A stretch of DNA of 64,000 bases from Humisphaera borealis. GTDB taxonomy: Bacteria; Planctomycetota; Phycisphaerae; Tepidisphaerales; Tepidisphaeraceae. Where the stretch lies: the NCBI RefSeq assembly GCF_015169395.1, contig NZ_CP063458.1:682001-746000 (forward strand), written 5' to 3'. The position numbers and the translations under genes were made by a program. Within the stretch, counting starts at the first letter, position 1. Each line of letters starts with the position of its first letter. This document shows, piece after piece, positions 43,201-52,535 of the stretch. The notes under the pieces were generated by a model. The model ran no database searches, was not told the origin of the DNA, and saw nothing but the letters and a program-made list of their open reading frames with translations.

Positions 43201-46200
43201 GTGTTCATCAATCAGAAGTCGGCGAAGCGGCGGCGTGCGGTTCTTGCGGCAGTGGCAGGAGCGATCGCCACGGCCCCCGTGGCGGCACAGGCCCAGTCCA
43301 CTTGGACTGCGACGACAAGCGGCACTTGGACAAACGTCGCCAACTGGAACGGCGGCAGCGGCCCGGCCCCCGTCTCCAGCCAGACCGCCGCCCTGATCTT
43401 CAACGGAACTACGAACTACACCGCGACGAACAACCTGGTCGGCGGATTCAGCATTAACACGCTGACTTTTGCCAACACCGCCGGCACCGCAACGCTCGCC
43501 GGCAATGGCCTGGACTTCAACGGCGGCGGAGCAACGATCACCACCACCGCCGGCGGCATCGGCGTTATCAACATGCCGATCGCCAACATCAGCACGTTGA
43601 AAATCGAAGGCAGCGGCATCGTATACCAGAACAGCAACAGCACGGCTGTTACAGGCATTGTTGAGGTCAACGGCGGAACACTGATCAGCTCCTCAATTGG
43701 TGCCGGCACCTTCAACTTCAACCCCAACTCGATTGTCGTCAATAACGGCGGGACCTATCAATTCGGCGACAGTTCCGGCGGTGACCCGAACCTGCCGAAT
43801 TCGACCTACATCACCGCCAACACCGGCGGAAACGTCATCTGGGACATCGGCGAAACCTTCGGTGGCTTCATTCTCAAGGGCGGCACCGTCACGCTTCGCG
43901 GTGGTGGCTTGACCCTCGCCGGCACAGCGCTAAGCGAAGTTCAGTCCGGCACGATCGGCATCACAACCGCGGTTCGGAATATCGGCGGCACCGTTGGCAT
44001 CCGCAAGACGACGGCCGGAACGGTCACCGTCAATGGTGCGGCCCTGACGACCACCGGCAACCTCTCCATTGAAGAAGGAGTTCTTGAAACCGATGGTGGG
44101 CTCGGTACGGCCGCCCTCAACGGTGACATTGTCCTGGGAACTGCGGCCGCAACCACTGGCACATTCCGCTATACCGGTGCTGCCGGCGCGACGGTCACCA
44201 CGACCAGGAATCTCACCCTCAACAACACCGGCGGTACGATCGACGTCGCTAACGCCGGTGCGACCTTGAGCATCTCCGGAACCGCCGGCAACGCCGACGG
44301 TAGCACCGGCGTCCTGACCAAGACCGGCGCAGGCACCCTGTTCCTCTCCGGGCCGCTTTCGCAGAGTTCGACGACCTTGGTTAACGGCGGCACCCTCCGG
44401 GTCAACCCGGTGATTTCCACGGCTGGATTCAACGTGGCTGCGGGCGCAAAGCTTGCCGTCAACAGCGGTGCCGGCACCGCGACCCTCGCCGTTCCAAACC
44501 TCACCCTTGCCTCTGCAACGTCAACGCTTGAACTGGCCCTCAACTCCGCCACCGCCCCGACGGTTCCGCTTCTGAATGTCACTGCACCCAACGGGTTCGT
44601 TCTGGGTGCTGGCGTGATTCAGCTCACCAATACTCAGTCAATTCCTGTCGGCACCTACACGCTGGTGGACTACACCGGTACGGCGATCGGCTCCGGCGTT
44701 AACATTCAGCTGCCGGCTCGAGTCGCTTCCACGATCAGTTACGACACCGTCGGGACCAAGATCGACCTGACGGTCACCAGCGTCGACACTGTCAAGTGGA
44801 ACGGCAGCATTTCAGGGGTCTGGGACACGGGCACTGCAGAGAATGTCGGTGGCACGAACAACTTCAAGCTATCGAGCAATGGGAACCCGACGAATTTCAT
44901 CGCGAGTGACGTCGTCACCTTCGACGACACCGCCGCCGGCCCTAACTTCAATGTGGATATTGCCGCGGCCGTCCAGCCCTTCTCGGTGACGGTGAACAAC
45001 ACCACCCAGGCCTATACGTTCTCGGGTGTCGGGGCGATTTCGGGAGTGACGGCAGTCACCAAGACGGGAACCGGGACTCTGACCGTCGCCAACAACAACA
45101 CCTACACGGGAACGACGACGATTAGCGCCGGAACGGTGCAGGTCGGTGCTGGTGGAACAACCGGCAGCCTGGGTACTGGTGCCGTCGTCAATAATGGTAC
45201 GCTCACGTTCGATCGTTCCGACGGTGTCTCCTTTGCCAACGCAGTCTCCGGCACCGGAACCATTAACAAGAACAACGCCAATACGCTCACGTTCCTCGGT
45301 AGCAGCACGTTCACGGGGACGCTCAACGTCAACGCCGGCACGTTTGTTCTGAACGACCTGGGTGCCGGTGGCGACTTGAACGCGTCGCTGATCAACGTTG
45401 CCAACGGTGCCAAGTTCCTGTTCGGAGGACCCACCGGCGTTAATCCTGACTTCCCAGCCACCACGCTAATTGACGTCGCCAGTGGCGGCGAGCTCGAATT
45501 CCAGATCGGTGAAGACCTCGGTGCCATTCGGCTCAAAGGTGGCACGCTTCGATTGACTGGCAATGCCGCAGGTATTTCGGCCGGACTCGCGACGACTGGC
45601 ACACCGACCTTCGCGGGCCTTGCAGTGGAGTCCGGTACGGTTCTCGCGGCCAATGTCGGTACAGGCACCGGAGCGATCACAGGTAACGCCGCCAATCCGC
45701 TCACGAAGACGACCGCAGGCACGCTGACCTTCACCGGCCGCGTCAGCGTCGCCGCCGCGATGCCCATCAATCTCCGCGAAGGTACGTTGGTCGTCGATGT
45801 TGTGAACTATCCGACACCCGCGGCCGGAGACACGGCCACACCCGCCGCGATGACACTCGGCGGTGCTACAACCGCCGCTTCAATTCAAATGTCCGGCACC
45901 GGCGCGGTGACTTCGGCCAGACCGCTCATCATCGGGGCCGGCGGTGGAACGCTGGAGATCTCTGACGCCGCCGCGACCGTCACCCAGACCGGTGCCGTCA
46001 GTGGCAGCGGAACATTCACCAAGACGGGTGCCGGCACGCTGACCTGGACGCCCGCCGCCACCTTTACCGGCCAGACCGTAATCAGCGCCGGCAAACTACG
46101 CGTTTCCGCCGGAACCGCTGGCGGGTCGTACACGCTGGGATCAGGCGTTTCGATGACCGGCACCTACGGCACGACCGCCGCATCAGTGATCGTTCCGGCA

Positions 46201-49200
46201 CTCACACTCAACAGCGGCGGCAATACCCTAGCCTTTGAACTGACCGGTGCAGCCAACCCGACCGTGCCGCTGCTGAACGTCACCGGCAACAATGCACTGA
46301 ACCTCGCCGGCGGTGCCCATACGCTTACACTGACGTCCACCGGCAGCCTGACCAACGGCACCTTCTCGCTGATAGCCTACAACGGTAATGCAATCCCCTC
46401 GGGATTCTCGCTGGTGAGTACACTGCCGGGCCGAGCCATCGGTACGCTTGCCTACAACTCCCTAAGCGCAACATCACACTCAATTAACGTAGTAATCAGC
46501 GGCTCCGACACCACCAAGTGGGCCGGGACGATCTCGTCAGATTGGGATCTAGGTACGGCCCCGAACGTCGGCGGCACGAACAACTTCGCCCTGACATCGA
46601 ACAGCACAGGGACGAACTTCGTTGCCGGCGACAATGTCACCTTCGATGACACGGCTTTGGGGACCGCCCGCACCGTCAACCTGACGACAAACCTCGCGCC
46701 GGCCGCTGTCACGGTGAACTCGGCTACCACCTACACCTTCCAGGGTACAGGGTCAATCGCCGGGTCGTCTTCCCTTGTAAAGCAGGGTGCCGGCACGCTC
46801 ATTGTGAACACCAACAACACCAACACCGGTACGACGACCGTCAGCGCCGGAACCCTTCAGATTGGTGCCGGTGGGACGACGGGTGCGATCGGAACCGGCG
46901 CGGTCATCAACAACGGAGCCATCGTCGTCGATCGTTCTGGCACCACTACCATCGGCCCGATTTCGGGTACTGGCACTCTCACCGTTAACGCTGGCGCAAC
47001 GCTGACACTGAACTCCGCGAGCAACTCTACGTATGCTGGCACCATCAATGGCGACGGCGTCCTGACCAAAGCCGGAACCGGCACGCTGACGCTGACAGGC
47101 AACAGCACTTTCACGGGCGGAATGACTATCAACGCAGGTACGGTTCAGGTCGGCAGTAACGGTACCGTCGGGACGATCGCCGGCAGCGTCGCGATCGCGG
47201 CTGGCACGCTCACGTTCAATCGCTCGAACGATGTCGCATTTGCGGGCAACCTCAGTGGTGTCGGTACGCTGAGCAAAGTGGGCGCGGGCAAGCTGACGCT
47301 GGCGGGCGACGTCAGCAGCTATCGCGGTGCGACGACCGTGACGGCTGGATCCCTCGAAATCAGCACGCCGTCACCGGCATTTCCTTCGGCAATCACGCTC
47401 GGTGCCAATCCGCTCCTGATCAATCAGGCGACTTCGCTGACCATGTCCGGCGCGATCTCCGGCACGGGCATCATTACCAAGTCGGGCGTGGGCGCTGTGC
47501 GATTGACCGGACCTTCCACCGGGTTTACCGGGACGATCAACATCAACGCCGGGTCGCTCGTTCTCACGGACGAACTGGGCTCCGGCGGCGACATCAACGC
47601 CACGTCCATCGTTGTCAACGCCGGCGGCAACTTCACCTTCGGCAACAACCCCCCGTTCAGCGGCGAGAACCCCGACCTGCCTGATCCCACCTTCATCACA
47701 ATCAACACAGGTGGCACGGTCACATGGAACGTGGGCGAAAACTTTGGCGGTATGGCAATCAAGGGTGGCGCTGTCACGGCCGGGCAGAACATGGCCTGGA
47801 CGAACGGCGTCACGGCTTCGCTCTTTGAGTCGGGGACGCTGTCGGCCTCGCCGCTGACCAACCCCGCCGTTACCGGTGCCGCCGCTGTGGAAAAGAAGAC
47901 GGCCGGCGTCCTCACCATCGACGGCCTCGCGCTGAACAACACCGGCGGCGTCAGCATCCAGGAGGGAACGCTCGCCACCAACTTCGACCTGAGCCCCTCC
48001 GGCAGCCTTTCGTTCGGCACCGCGACGACCAGCGGAACGCTCAAGTACTACGGTTCTACTCGCACCCTCAACAAGCCCATCGTGACCACGGGCCTTGGCG
48101 GGACGATCGAAGTCACCGACCCCGCCGCGACGTATACCTACTCGAGCTTTACCAGCGGGAACGGCAGTCTGACCAAGACCGGTCCTGGCATCCTGGCGCT
48201 GGTCAACAGCAACACGCACACGGGCGGCACCACCGTCTCCGCAGGTACGCTCCAGATCGGCAACGGCAGCAACACGGGGTCGCTGGCAGGTGATATCGTG
48301 AACAACGCCACCGTCGCCTTCAACCGCACGGACGAGTACACGTTCGGCGGTGCGATTTCCGGCACGGGCGCGGTGAGCAAGCAGGGTTCCAACACCGTAA
48401 ACCTGACGGGTGCACTGTCGTACAACGGCCCGACCACCATCGACAGCGGCACGCTTCGAGTCACCCCGTTCACAGGTGGCGCGATGACCGTCGGCGGTGG
48501 CGCGACCCTGGCCGTCTCCAACGTGGCCGTCCCGGGAACGCTTACGCTGAGCAGCCTGGCTCTCAACAGCACCGGATCGACTATCCGTCTGGAGCTCGAC
48601 TCCGCAGGTAATCCGACCGCGCCGCTCATCAACGTGACCGGCACGAACGGCATCAACCTCAACGGTGGAGCCCACACGATCAACGTGTTCAACAAGCAGG
48701 CTCTGTCAGTCGGAACCGTTACCCTGATCGACTACACGGGCAATCCGATCAGCAGCGGCTTTACGCTGACCGGACTCCCGGCACGCATCTTCAGCTCGCT
48801 CGTCTACAACACAGTCGATACCAAGATCGACCTGAACATCACCGGTGTCGACTCGACCATCTGGAGTGGCGCGCTCTCCAGCGACTGGGACAACGGCACC
48901 GGAATCGATGTCGGCGGAACCAAGAACTGGAAGCCCGCGAGCAACACGACCCTCACCACGAACTTCGTCACCAATGACCAGGTGCTCTTCGACGACACCG
49001 CCAACGGGACCGGACCGGTCACGGTCAACCTGGTCCAGTCGGTGTTGCCGTTCCTCGTGACCGTCAACAACCCGACACGGAACTACACGTTCCAGGGTGA
49101 CGGGCTGATCAGCGGAACAACTTCGCTAACCAAGCTCGGCAACGGTTCGCTGACCTTGGCGAACAGCAACAATTACACCGGCGGGACCACCATCAACGCC

Positions 49201-51636
49201 GGCACGGTTACCGTCGGCACCGGCGGAACGGTCGGCGGAATTGGAAGCGGCGCAATCGTCAACAACGGCACCCTGGTGTTTAACCGTTCTGATGACCTCA
49301 ACTTCGACAGCAACATCTCGGGCACCGGCAGCTTCACCAAGCTCGGGAACAATCTGCTGACCGTGAACGGGCTCTACACCCTCAGCGGCACCACCACGAT
49401 TTCCGGTGGCAAACTGGCACTGGGTTCGGCCGGCTCCTACAACTTCGACGGCACCACCGCTGGTACCGGTACCCTCGAGAAGCTCGGCGACGGTGTGCTC
49501 ACCGTTACCAACACGCTGGCCCACACCGGCGGGACCAACATTTCGGTCGGGACCTTGCGAATCGGCAATGGCGGTACGACCGGTTCTGTCACCGGCAACA
49601 TTACGATCGCTAGTGCCACCCTCGCGTTCAACCGAACTGACACGACGACCCTGACCGGCAATATCAACGTCACCGGTACCGGTGTGATCGCCGCCGTGCT
49701 CGGCAACACCACGATGACGAATCTGAAGTCGTTCCCCTCCGGTGTCATGTCGGTCGCGGCCGGTGCGACGCTCGGCATCCAGAACGATGGCTATGATCTG
49801 ACGACCGACGCGGCATTCACCGGTGTCGGCACGGCGGTCAAGTCCGGCAGTGGCCTGCTGACCCTGACGGGCACAAGCAACGGTTTCGCCGGCACGTTCG
49901 TCGTCAATGGCGGTACCGTCCGACTGACCGACGACGTCGGCGGTGGCGGCGGTGACCTCAATGCAGCATCGATCATCGTCAATAACACGGGCAAGTTCGA
50001 GTTCTTCGGCTCCGACAACCCCGACCTTCCCGACACCACCGTCTTTACCGCCAATGCCGGCGGCACGGTCGAAGTCACCGAAGGCGAAAACTACGGCGGC
50101 CTGAATCTCAACGGCGGTGCCTTCACCTCCAACGTCAACAACAACTTTGCGGGCGGAGTTACCTCGGTCTGGCAGTCGGGCACGGTCTCGGGCATCGGCA
50201 CCGCGGTCGGCTCCATCGGCAGTGGCGGTGCAATTCAGAAGACCACCGCGGGCACCGTGACCGTCACCGACGCCACCATCAACCTGACCGGCGGCATCGC
50301 GATCGAGAACGGCGTCCTCAGCACCAACACCGCGATCACGAACAGCACGATTACCTTCGGAACCACTGGCGTCGGTGCCACCAAGGGCACACTTCAGTAC
50401 CGCGGGGCCACTGCGACCCTAGCCACGCCTGTTGTGCTCAATACCGGCGGCGGCGTGATCGACGTCTCGATCGCCGGTACGATCTACACGGTTTCGAACG
50501 TTGTTTCGGGTGCCGGTGGAATTGCCAAGGATGGTCCAGGCACTCTTGTCCTCAGCAACGTCGCCAACACCTACACCGGGGCGACCGAGTTCAAGGGTGG
50601 CGCGCTCCGCGTCAACACCCTGGCCAACCTCGGCACCGGCGACGGTGGCCTGGTCTTCAGCGGTGGCACCTTGCTGGCCAACGCGGCACTGACCTTCCCG
50701 GCCACCGGTGGTACCCCGACCCGTGTTGTGACCCTGACACCGGCCACCACCGGTACCGTCGATACAGCCGCTTTCAACGTGGCCTTCCAGCAGAACGTGA
50801 CCGGCGGCGGCAGCATCGCCAAGACCGGCACGGGAACGCTGACGCTCAGCGGCACCAACACCTACACCGGCGGGACCAGTGTCGCCGGCGGCACGCTCGT
50901 CTCGACGACCTCGCTGGCTAGCAGCGTGGGGCCGATGTCCGTGAGCAACACCGGGTCGCGGTTGGAGGCCCCGAAGATCGCACCTTCTTCCCTCGCGATC
51001 GACGCCGGCGCTTCGGTGAAGCTGACCAACGTCGATACCTTCGGCAACCTCACCGGTCGCAGCACGGTGGGCACGCTGAACAACCTGGGCCTGTTCGACA
51101 TCGGCGCCACCGGCGTCGTGATCGCCAATGCGACTGAATCGGTGATCCGGATTCAGCTCCAGACGGCGCGGGCCGAAGTCGCCGGGTCCGCCACCTGGAG
51201 CGGTTCGACGGGCATCACCAGCTCGGCGGCCCAGGCCGACCCGAGCCGTCGGGCGGTGGGTTACTCGGTCGCCGGCCCGCAGATCACGCTGGCCTACGCA
51301 ATCCTTGGTGACGCCAGCCTGGACGGTACGGTCAACATCACGGACCTGGGTCTGCTGGCCCAGAACTACAGTCAGAGCAACCGCAACTGGGGCACCGGCG
51401 ACTTCAACTATGACGGCGTGGTGAACATCAGCGACCTTGGGTTGCTGGCGCAGAACTATAGCCAGTCGTTGACGGCGGGCGGCGGAGGTGGCGCGTTCGA
51501 TCCGTCCGCATACTCGGCCCAGTTCCAACTGGACTTCCGGGCAGCGTTCGACGCGGCGGCGGTCCCCGAACCGACCTCCATCGCCGCACTTGCACTGGCC
51601 GGTGTCGGCCTGCTCGCCCGGCGTCGCCGTCGCTGA
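43201..51636 (+). CDS. Giant autotransporter-associated-repeat (PATR) surface protein with dockerin-like repeats and PEP-CTERM
   Basis: The GTG at 43201 has AGGAG 8 nt upstream, giving 2811 residues; an ATG at 43171 is possible. A signal peptide (RRRAVLAAVAGAIATAPVAAQAQ) opens it. The body is beta-helix-forming repeats of the type LTKTGAGTLTLSGNNTYTG-GTTINAGTLQVG, with two larger modules alternating A-B-A-B-A-B-A: A contains NPDLP and GE-x-FGG-x-x-L-K-G-G; B contains W-x-G-x-x-S-x-x-W-D and N-V-G-G-T-N-N. Near the C-terminus are two dockerin-like units (LGDASLDGTVNITDLGLLAQNY and GDFNYDGVVNISDLGLLAQNY, about 2704-2755). P2789-E2790-P2791, a hydrophobic helix and RRRRR form a PEP-CTERM sorting tail. 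No autotransporter barrel is present. Probable role: surface-layer or adhesion protein; partner unknown. Confidence 0.9.
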   Translation: MFINQKSAKRRRAVLAAVAGAIATAPVAAQAQSTWTATTSGTWTNVANWNGGSGPAPVSSQTAALIFNGTTNYTATNNLVGGFSINTLTFANTAGTATLAGNGLDFNGGGATITTTAGGIGVINMPIANISTLKIEGSGIVYQNSNSTAVTGIVEVNGGTLISSSIGAGTFNFNPNSIVVNNGGTYQFGDSSGGDPNLPNSTYITANTGGNVIWDIGETFGGFILKGGTVTLRGGGLTLAGTALSEVQSGTIGITTAVRNIGGTVGIRKTTAGTVTVNGAALTTTGNLSIEEGVLETDGGLGTAALNGDIVLGTAAATTGTFRYTGAAGATVTTTRNLTLNNTGGTIDVANAGATLSISGTAGNADGSTGVLTKTGAGTLFLSGPLSQSSTTLVNGGTLRVNPVISTAGFNVAAGAKLAVNSGAGTATLAVPNLTLASATSTLELALNSATAPTVPLLNVTAPNGFVLGAGVIQLTNTQSIPVGTYTLVDYTGTAIGSGVNIQLPARVASTISYDTVGTKIDLTVTSVDTVKWNGSISGVWDTGTAENVGGTNNFKLSSNGNPTNFIASDVVTFDDTAAGPNFNVDIAAAVQPFSVTVNNTTQAYTFSGVGAISGVTAVTKTGTGTLTVANNNTYTGTTTISAGTVQVGAGGTTGSLGTGAVVNNGTLTFDRSDGVSFANAVSGTGTINKNNANTLTFLGSSTFTGTLNVNAGTFVLNDLGAGGDLNASLINVANGAKFLFGGPTGVNPDFPATTLIDVASGGELEFQIGEDLGAIRLKGGTLRLTGNAAGISAGLATTGTPTFAGLAVESGTVLAANVGTGTGAITGNAANPLTKTTAGTLTFTGRVSVAAAMPINLREGTLVVDVVNYPTPAAGDTATPAAMTLGGATTAASIQMSGTGAVTSARPLIIGAGGGTLEISDAAATVTQTGAVSGSGTFTKTGAGTLTWTPAATFTGQTVISAGKLRVSAGTAGGSYTLGSGVSMTGTYGTTAASVIVPALTLNSGGNTLAFELTGAANPTVPLLNVTGNNALNLAGGAHTLTLTSTGSLTNGTFSLIAYNGNAIPSGFSLVSTLPGRAIGTLAYNSLSATSHSINVVISGSDTTKWAGTISSDWDLGTAPNVGGTNNFALTSNSTGTNFVAGDNVTFDDTALGTARTVNLTTNLAPAAVTVNSATTYTFQGTGSIAGSSSLVKQGAGTLIVNTNNTNTGTTTVSAGTLQIGAGGTTGAIGTGAVINNGAIVVDRSGTTTIGPISGTGTLTVNAGATLTLNSASNSTYAGTINGDGVLTKAGTGTLTLTGNSTFTGGMTINAGTVQVGSNGTVGTIAGSVAIAAGTLTFNRSNDVAFAGNLSGVGTLSKVGAGKLTLAGDVSSYRGATTVTAGSLEISTPSPAFPSAITLGANPLLINQATSLTMSGAISGTGIITKSGVGAVRLTGPSTGFTGTININAGSLVLTDELGSGGDINATSIVVNAGGNFTFGNNPPFSGENPDLPDPTFITINTGGTVTWNVGENFGGMAIKGGAVTAGQNMAWTNGVTASLFESGTLSASPLTNPAVTGAAAVEKKTAGVLTIDGLALNNTGGVSIQEGTLATNFDLSPSGSLSFGTATTSGTLKYYGSTRTLNKPIVTTGLGGTIEVTDPAATYTYSSFTSGNGSLTKTGPGILALVNSNTHTGGTTVSAGTLQIGNGSNTGSLAGDIVNNATVAFNRTDEYTFGGAISGTGAVSKQGSNTVNLTGALSYNGPTTIDSGTLRVTPFTGGAMTVGGGATLAVSNVAVPGTLTLSSLALNSTGSTIRLELDSAGNPTAPLINVTGTNGINLNGGAHTINVFNKQALSVGTVTLIDYTGNPISSGFTLTGLPARIFSSLVYNTVDTKIDLNITGVDSTIWSGALSSDWDNGTGIDVGGTKNWKPASNTTLTTNFVTNDQVLFDDTANGTGPVTVNLVQSVLPFLVTVNNPTRNYTFQGDGLISGTTSLTKLGNGSLTLANSNNYTGGTTINAGTVTVGTGGTVGGIGSGAIVNNGTLVFNRSDDLNFDSNISGTGSFTKLGNNLLTVNGLYTLSGTTTISGGKLALGSAGSYNFDGTTAGTGTLEKLGDGVLTVTNTLAHTGGTNISVGTLRIGNGGTTGSVTGNITIASATLAFNRTDTTTLTGNINVTGTGVIAAVLGNTTMTNLKSFPSGVMSVAAGATLGIQNDGYDLTTDAAFTGVGTAVKSGSGLLTLTGTSNGFAGTFVVNGGTVRLTDDVGGGGGDLNAASIIVNNTGKFEFFGSDNPDLPDTTVFTANAGGTVEVTEGENYGGLNLNGGAFTSNVNNNFAGGVTSVWQSGTVSGIGTAVGSIGSGGAIQKTTAGTVTVTDATINLTGGIAIENGVLSTNTAITNSTITFGTTGVGATKGTLQYRGATATLATPVVLNTGGGVIDVSIAGTIYTVSNVVSGAGGIAKDGPGTLVLSNVANTYTGATEFKGGALRVNTLANLGTGDGGLVFSGGTLLANAALTFPATGGTPTRVVTLTPATTGTVDTAAFNVAFQQNVTGGGSIAKTGTGTLTLSGTNTYTGGTSVAGGTLVSTTSLASSVGPMSVSNTGSRLEAPKIAPSSLAIDAGASVKLTNVDTFGNLTGRSTVGTLNNLGLFDIGATGVVIANATESVIRIQLQTARAEVAGSATWSGSTGITSSAAQADPSRRAVGYSVAGPQITLAYAILGDASLDGTVNITDLGLLAQNYSQSNRNWGTGDFNYDGVVNISDLGLLAQNYSQSLTAGGGGGAFDPSAYSAQFQLDFRAAFDAAAVPEPTSIAALALAGVGLLARRRRR

Positions 51637-51717
51637 TCAACCCGAACCTCACACGTCGCCAACCAGAATTGAAGACCCCGAACTCTGTGTCGTAGTTCAG
51701 AACGTTTTGGAGAGAAA

Positions 51718-52407
51718 ATGAAGCCTTTGAAAATGTCGTATGTTTTGGCTGTAGTTTCGATGGCGGCAGTGACCATTCCCGCTAGCGCGGGCTTCGATAT
51801 CACGACCACCCGCGCACCCAGTACCTCCGACGCAACGAAGCAGGTTATCCGCTTCTTCGCGTTGAATACCGGCAACGGCTCCGGTACCAGGGTTCAGACC
51901 GGCAGGGTCACGATTACGTCCATTAGCGCACCGTTGACGTTCCAGACGGGCGTGGACACCAACGGAGACTTTGAAAATGACGTCAACGTGACCGGCGTGG
52001 CAATCAGCGTTACGAACACAGGACCAGCCGGCTCGTTCATTCGGTTCGGGCAGGCCCAGCCCGGGGTCATTGCCGAGACCACGCCCCCGTATCTCGGCGG
52101 GCCCGGGTTCGATCCTGCTCCGGCATTTGCAAACCTCAGGAGCTTTACCGTCGACATGGCGTACCTCGGTACTGTCACTGTTCCCGGCGGACCAGATGCG
52201 TCGGTGACGCCTCAGCATGTCGCTACCGCACTGGTTCCGATCGGAACAGAAGTACGATTCACTGCCACCCTCCGCGGCGACGTCGGACCGGAGTTCCAAG
52301 TGTCGCTGAACAACGTGCCCGAACCGGCGACCGCTGGCGTCATGGCGATCGTCGGTCTCGGCCTGCTCGCCCGCCGTCGCGGCCGTATCGCGATGAATGC
52401 TGCCTGA
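51718..52407 (+). CDS. Small PEP-CTERM secreted protein
   Basis: The 229-residue product has GGAGAG before its ATG and a signal peptide (MKPLKMSYVLAVVSMAAVTIPASA). The mature part is beta-rich and acidic-poor, with no recognised domain. The C-terminus has P201-E202-P203, a hydrophobic helix (AGVMAIVGLGLLA) and RRRGR, then nine further residues (IAMNAA at the end), a longer tail after the Arg cluster than usual. It lies 81 bp after the giant gene on the same strand, so both may be processed by the same exosortase, though no exosortase gene is in this window. Confidence 0.83.
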   Translation: MKPLKMSYVLAVVSMAAVTIPASAGFDITTTRAPSTSDATKQVIRFFALNTGNGSGTRVQTGRVTITSISAPLTFQTGVDTNGDFENDVNVTGVAISVTNTGPAGSFIRFGQAQPGVIAETTPPYLGGPGFDPAPAFANLRSFTVDMAYLGTVTVPGGPDASVTPQHVATALVPIGTEVRFTATLRGDVGPEFQVSLNNVPEPATAGVMAIVGLGLLARRRGRIAMNAA

Positions 52408-52462
52408 GTGACGCAACACGAGAGGATTCGTACCGAAATCTCGATCATCTGACTTACTGAAA

Positions 52463-52487
52463 CGGCGGCCGATCCTCTCGGCCGCCG
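52463..52487 (+). terminator. Hairpin after the PEP-CTERM pair
   Basis: A perfect 10-bp stem CGGCGGCCGA/TCGGCCGCCG (52463-52472 with 52478-52487) has a 5-nt loop and is followed by CTTCAGCATTT. Confidence 0.7.
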
Positions 52488-52535
52488 CTTCAGCATTTGC
52501 ATCGCAGCCCATCCTCGGGGAGCCTTGCAAGTTCT

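Noticed and set aside
47371-51528. Several minus-strand frames and DNA repeats inside the giant gene, possible CRISPR or separate genes
   Set aside because: The repeats are coding repeats of variable length and sequence in one continuous plus-strand frame; spacers and conserved direct repeats are absent.
43201-51636. Type V autotransporter
   Set aside because: The repeats are autotransporter-associated, but the C-terminus is dockerin-like plus PEP-CTERM and no 12-strand barrel is present.
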